A DNA stretch of 39,845 nt. Source: Amphimedon queenslandica (Eukaryota; Porifera; Demospongiae; Haplosclerida; Niphatidae). Under the pieces are notes generated by a model. That model was given only the letters and a program-made list of their open reading frames with translations. It ran no database searches and had not been told where the DNA came from. Positions 20,426-39,845 of the stretch are shown here, piece by piece. The DNA lies in NCBI RefSeq assembly GCF_000090795.2, contig NW_003546406.1, positions 3,980 through 43,824 on the forward strand, read 5' to 3'. A program made the translations under genes and the position numbers. Within the stretch, counting starts at the first letter, position 1; every line of letters starts with the position of its first letter.

Positions 20426-22290
20426 GTCTATACTAGTTCTGAATTGCTACAACTGAATTTATTATAGCATAGTAATATTGCAGGGCTGAGAGCAATAAAT
20501 TGCTACAATAATCTACTCTAGTTTGAATTACTAAAATTGAATGAATAGTACCAATGAATATCTGTACAACTAATCTAGTCTACCATTATAGACTATAGTC
20601 AAGAAAAGGTCTCCAGAAACCATACTTATGAACAGCAGCTTATTAAACAAGTTTTGAATCAAAATATACACAGTTGAACTTTTAAACATTTCTAAATTTA
20701 CAGGCAAAAAGCAAGACTTCTCCCTCTTCTCAGTTTTTTTGTCAAAAAACATTCACTTCTTGTTTTGCTTATCTTTTGTTTATTTTTATTTTTATTTTAT
20801 TTTCTGTTCTCTCTTTAGTTTATATATTTTGCATCTAGGTATCAACAGTTTCTGTTACTCCTGTGAAACTTGATGATAACAACAATGATAATAATAAATT
20901 TTTGCAAGAATTATGTAGGCCTCATATAGTCCGTCAATGTCAGAAAATTGATTTCTTCCTCTCCTCTTTTATGCCAATTAAAATTGAGTGTATCTCTACA
21001 AGCTGCATCATGACATCTCCTTTAAATCCTTTTATCATCATTACCAAATATATGGGTGACTTCAGAATGTGAAGTGATAAGGGCATGCATTACTAAACTA
21101 GCTCCAAAAGTACATATATATATTTTTACAAAAAGAGTTACTAGTATATGCAGTACTGAGATAAATTATGGCATAATGCACTAATAATAAACATCAATGA
21201 TAACATTAACAAAGCTATAATACAATGTATTAATAATAACCAATAGTATTACATAAAGTGCACACCTAAAATTCTTTGCATGCAGACATTGCAGCACAGT
21301 ACAGTACTGGTGATAAAAGGTGTGGCTATATCAAGGTGTAGTTTCAAATGCAATTATGGGTATAGACATAAAAGCTTGATATTTTCTAAGTTGTAGAAGA
21401 CACATTCACTCACCTCTTCTAGTTGCATGCAAACATAATTATTCCTACTTTAAAAATACTAGCTGCCTATAACGTTAAGATCAGGAAGTGCAAGACAGAC
21501 TAATGAAGAGTTAACATAGCATATAAGGATAGGATAGGAATAATTACTTAAGCTAACTCTGGCCACTGGTTTATAATGTATACTTCCTGTCGTAACTTAG
21601 CTGACTCATATATATACCCCAGCAAATTTGCCTAAGTGTGGCAAGGTATATTACTTACAACTACATCTACTACGAGGCTAACTTATGGTTACTACACCAT
21701 TTAAAAAATCTAAAAATCTAAGTTTAATTGGAATCAACCAAGAGCCCCTAAATCAACTCATTATTTGAATTAAATGTATGCAGTGGAAAATGTTGTTTTT
21801 GAGCCACTTCTGATGAAATACTGCGTACAATATTTTCTGTTGGGGGCCTTTAACCCTATTTATTATTTGTTTTCACATACATGTGTACACTAGTATACTG
21901 AAGATGACTATTAGTTATTCTTTCATTACTATAATGTTTACAAACTTATTTTTAATTTCTGTCTTGACCTTACGTTCGCTCTACTGTTTTTGCTGTTATG
22001 TACAATAAGCTGGACAACTTTGTCCTGTTTGCAGGGATATATTCACCCTACTCATGAGGTTCCACTTGTTATACATTTAAACAAAAAAGGTCTTTTTGTT
22101 ACTTATTCTTATCAATATAGTGTCCTCATTTTAGTTGTATTTTCTGTATTAGTTGAATTCTTTTGTAACATTTTAAATTCTATTCAAGTCTATTTTATTG
22201 TCAAATAACTTCAACATAGTATTATGTAATCTTTATCCTATTAATTTTGTGTTACAAATGTAATTAGAAATATCTATAAGAACTGATTGT

Positions 22291-22483
22291 CATAGCAGTG
22301 CTGTTCAGTAGTTTTTAATTGGCTGTTGCATAGATTCCGTGGTTTACATGAAGTGATACAACTGTTACCTGATCTCTGTCTCATATACATGATATACTTA
22401 TAAATAAGCTACAGATTTTGAGGGTTAATGGATTATAAAAGAGGCTAAGTAGTATACTAGTGCCTTTAGACACCCACACACTA
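22291..22483. repeat. Third, diverged copy of the 8464-8909 repeat
   Basis: It shares TTGGCTGTTGCATAGATTCC, GAGGGTTAATGG and GACACCCACACACTAT with the pair in the B/C spacer. The next bases (TAATGGCCAGCTGACAACAG) also match 8959-8978, so this is spacer homology and not an isolated insertion. Confidence 0.65.
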
Positions 22484-22747
22484 TTATACAAATGAGCTAA
22501 AAATGAATCAACAAGATACATATATTTTACTAATGGCCAGCTGACAACAGAGGTCCAGGCTAACTATTATGTAACTAAAAATTTAGATTAGTTAATTAAT
22601 ACTATATAATAATTATATTTTGTCACATACATCTACAATTCTACGTAATACATATCGCCAATAACTTGCTAATTAACTTTCCACATTACTATCACTGGTA
22701 TGGTACAGGCTGCATCTACAGTTCTCTACTACTGCTTGCAAATATTT

Positions 22748-22863
22748 AGACTTGTGGCCCTGGCTATAAAAAAACTTAGTCTTTCATGAAATAAATAATA
22801 GACACATAAACCCTAATACTGTATAGCCACAAAATAAACTTTTGCGAGTCAGGCCACAAGTCT
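22748..22863. mobile_element. Candidate short MITE in the A/B spacer
   Basis: Perfect 12-bp terminal inverted repeats (AGACTTGTGGCC and GGCCACAAGTCT) with weaker inverted similarity extending inward for about 15 bp. 116 bp in all, non-coding. The target duplication is not clear. Confidence 0.45.
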
Positions 22864-23413
22864 TTTTTAGTGAATTAACTTTCATGGTTCTTATTTTAAA
22901 GTACACATGTTTATAGGGTGATACGAATAATTTTACGAATTAAGTTTTGCAGATATGGAAAACCTGCAAAACAGCAAAAATTGTACCCTCAAAATTAAGC
23001 AGCTATACAGTACCTGGGTGGTACCAAAACTTGGCAAAAACTTTCAAAAATCACAAACAAAAGCAAAAATGGCCAATGAAGTTGTACTGTGAACTCAAGT
23101 TTGACTAGACTATTTAATTAAAATAATCACAAACAAGCCCTAAATGTAGACTAGAATATACTATGCAAACACTTATGAAACGTTATCCCTCACAGTTGCC
23201 TTAAGATCCAATTAGAACTCGATCTAATCAGTGGCGCAAAAATGACCTCGAAGACAAAAACCCTGGAATAAAATAAAAAGAAAAGAACATCTCAGAGAAC
23301 ATACCTCAATATATTTTCTGTATAGAAAGACCCTGTGAAAACTATAAACCGAGCTACAAACTCTAACTGCTTTATATAGGCTTACCCTCACCCCAAACTA
23401 TAGATAATTGTAT

Positions 23414-23419
23414 TTTATT
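23414..23419 (-). promoter_or_regulatory. Possible poly(A) signal of gene A
   Basis: AATAAA on the minus strand, about 155 bp past the gene A stop codon. In AT-rich sequence this hexamer is common, so only its position supports the call. Confidence 0.3.
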
Positions 23420-23572
23420 AATAAAAATTGATAAAGGGCAGGGCTAGTCTGCCAAAATTTTTTTCACATGCTACAATAATAGACTAGAGCTGATACATTA
23501 TTTTGCAGCAAATAATTATTATTCTAGATCTACATTAATAGCAGCAATTAAATTATACTACAGATCTATATG

Positions 23573-39218
<15,646 letters not shown>

Positions 39219-39279
39219 TTCTTCCAAAATAAACAACATTGCTAAGCATGCAAAAATACACACCTAGACTATTATGATT

Positions 39280-39301
39280 GGGGCGAGCCTGAGCTCGCCC
39301 C
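39280..39301. repeat. GC-rich hairpin upstream of gene A
   Basis: Arms GGGGCGAGC and GCTCGCCCC with the loop CTGA, about 60 bp upstream of the gene A start codon, in strongly AT-rich surroundings. Confidence 0.7.
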
Positions 39302-39329
39302 ACTCTAGCTATACTCTCAGTCACGCCCC

Positions 39330-39348
39330 GTCTGTCTGTCTGTCTGTC
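39330..39348. repeat. (GTCT)n microsatellite
   Basis: Almost five copies of GTCT, next to the GC-rich hairpin. The whole 39275-39365 stretch differs in composition from its surroundings and may be one dispersed element. Confidence 0.7.
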
Positions 39349-39499
39349 CTCGTACGTCACCCCTATTTATGCGTAGATCTAATACGGTAGATAGATACTA
39401 TGCATTACCAATGCAATTTTCAATTTTTCATTGAAAGTGGGAGCGGTCACAGTAAAAGAAAAATGGCAACCAACACACTGGAAGAGTTCATGAGCTTTC

Positions 39500-39547
39500 T
39501 AGCAGCAATATAAGGCAGATACCTAGCAGCAATATAAGGCAGATACC
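39500..39547. repeat. Tandem duplication of a 24-bp unit
   Basis: Two exact adjacent copies of a 24-bp unit beginning TAGCAGCAATATAAGGCAGA and ending TACC. Confidence 0.85.
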
Positions 39548-39845
39548 GTCCAAAGACTTCCCCAGCAGCTATAGAAGGTTTTAAATTCAATTAATAACCT
39601 ATGAAGCTCGTCTTTACTGATGCAATTGCTATAAAAACTGTGAAAGTCAATCAAGCTTTTTCTCAGTCATCTTAATATTGGATAATATTATATCTAAAGC
39701 TAAGTAAAGCATCTTTACAGACATTTATAGGCAAGAAATGTGTATGTGAAACTAGAAGACTAAAAGTTTATTAATTTTATCAGCAGCATTAAACTTTCAT
39801 CATGTAAATCATGTTTGCTATGCCTAAATCATGATGCATGCTTTG

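Larger units (their letters stand above)
20267..23413. other. Spacer between genes A and B
   Basis: About 3.1 kb with no supported gene. Short open frames on both strands lack domain signatures and splice partners. It contains the 22291 repeat copy, the 22748 candidate MITE and patches homologous to the B/C spacer. Confidence 0.7.
39219..39845. other. Region upstream of gene A
   Basis: Holds the presumed promoter and 5' leader of gene A, the GC-rich hairpin, the microsatellite and the 24-bp tandem repeat. Beyond about 40 bp from the ATG it does not resemble the upstream regions of B and C. No clear core promoter motif is seen. Confidence 0.5.

Noticed and set aside
20570..22208. Short open frames in the A/B spacer (20570-20752 minus, 20863-21072 plus, 21990-22208 plus)
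   Set aside because: Low-complexity translations, no recognisable domain, no splice context and not preserved in the homologous B/C spacer.

Overview
The window looks like nuclear DNA of a marine sponge, most likely a demosponge of the Amphimedon queenslandica type. That is an inference from three things: AT-rich sequence, dozens of exons of about 150-200 bp separated by introns often only 45-100 bp long, and giant proteins built from tandem scavenger receptor cysteine-rich (SRCR) domains, a hallmark of sponge receptor repertoires. Every gene I can support lies on the minus strand, so each is read from right to left.

The window holds three tandem paralogues. Gene A (39218 down to 23573) appears complete apart from one assembly gap. 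It has a signal peptide, 28 SRCR domains, an IPT/TIG-like domain, an AMOP domain, the C-terminal part of a von Willebrand type D (VWD) domain, two EGF-like modules, one transmembrane helix and a short proline-rich tail: 68 recognised exons and roughly 3,900 residues. Gene B (start 20266) has the same signal peptide and 18 intact SRCR domains before a gap. Its 3' end is broken: an in-frame stop, frameshifts, and deletions that removed SRCR28, IPT, AMOP, half of VWD and the cytoplasmic tail. It could still make a soluble SRCR-only protein. Gene C (start 7499) runs off the left edge after 17 SRCR domains.

Domain n of B and C (n from 2) matches domain n+4 of A, so A carries four extra domains directly after SRCR1. 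Nearly every SRCR domain is split into two exons by an intron in its middle. All introns in the SRCR region are phase 1 except the first, which is phase 0 after the SVRL of exon 1. All deduced SRCR exon lengths in A, in the intact part of B and in C agree with this frame.

Regions: 1-7499 gene C; 7500-9775 B/C spacer with a MITE-like element, direct repeats and hairpins; 9776-11553 decayed 3' end of B; 11754-20266 B coding part (gap 12188-12342); 20267-23572 A/B spacer, partly homologous to the B/C spacer; 23573-39218 gene A (gap 24834-24987); 39219-39845 upstream of A. No RNA genes, CRISPR arrays or convincing plus-strand genes were seen. The likely shared role is that of type I surface or secreted recognition proteins of the SRCR adhesion/immune type; no ligand can be read from the sequence.
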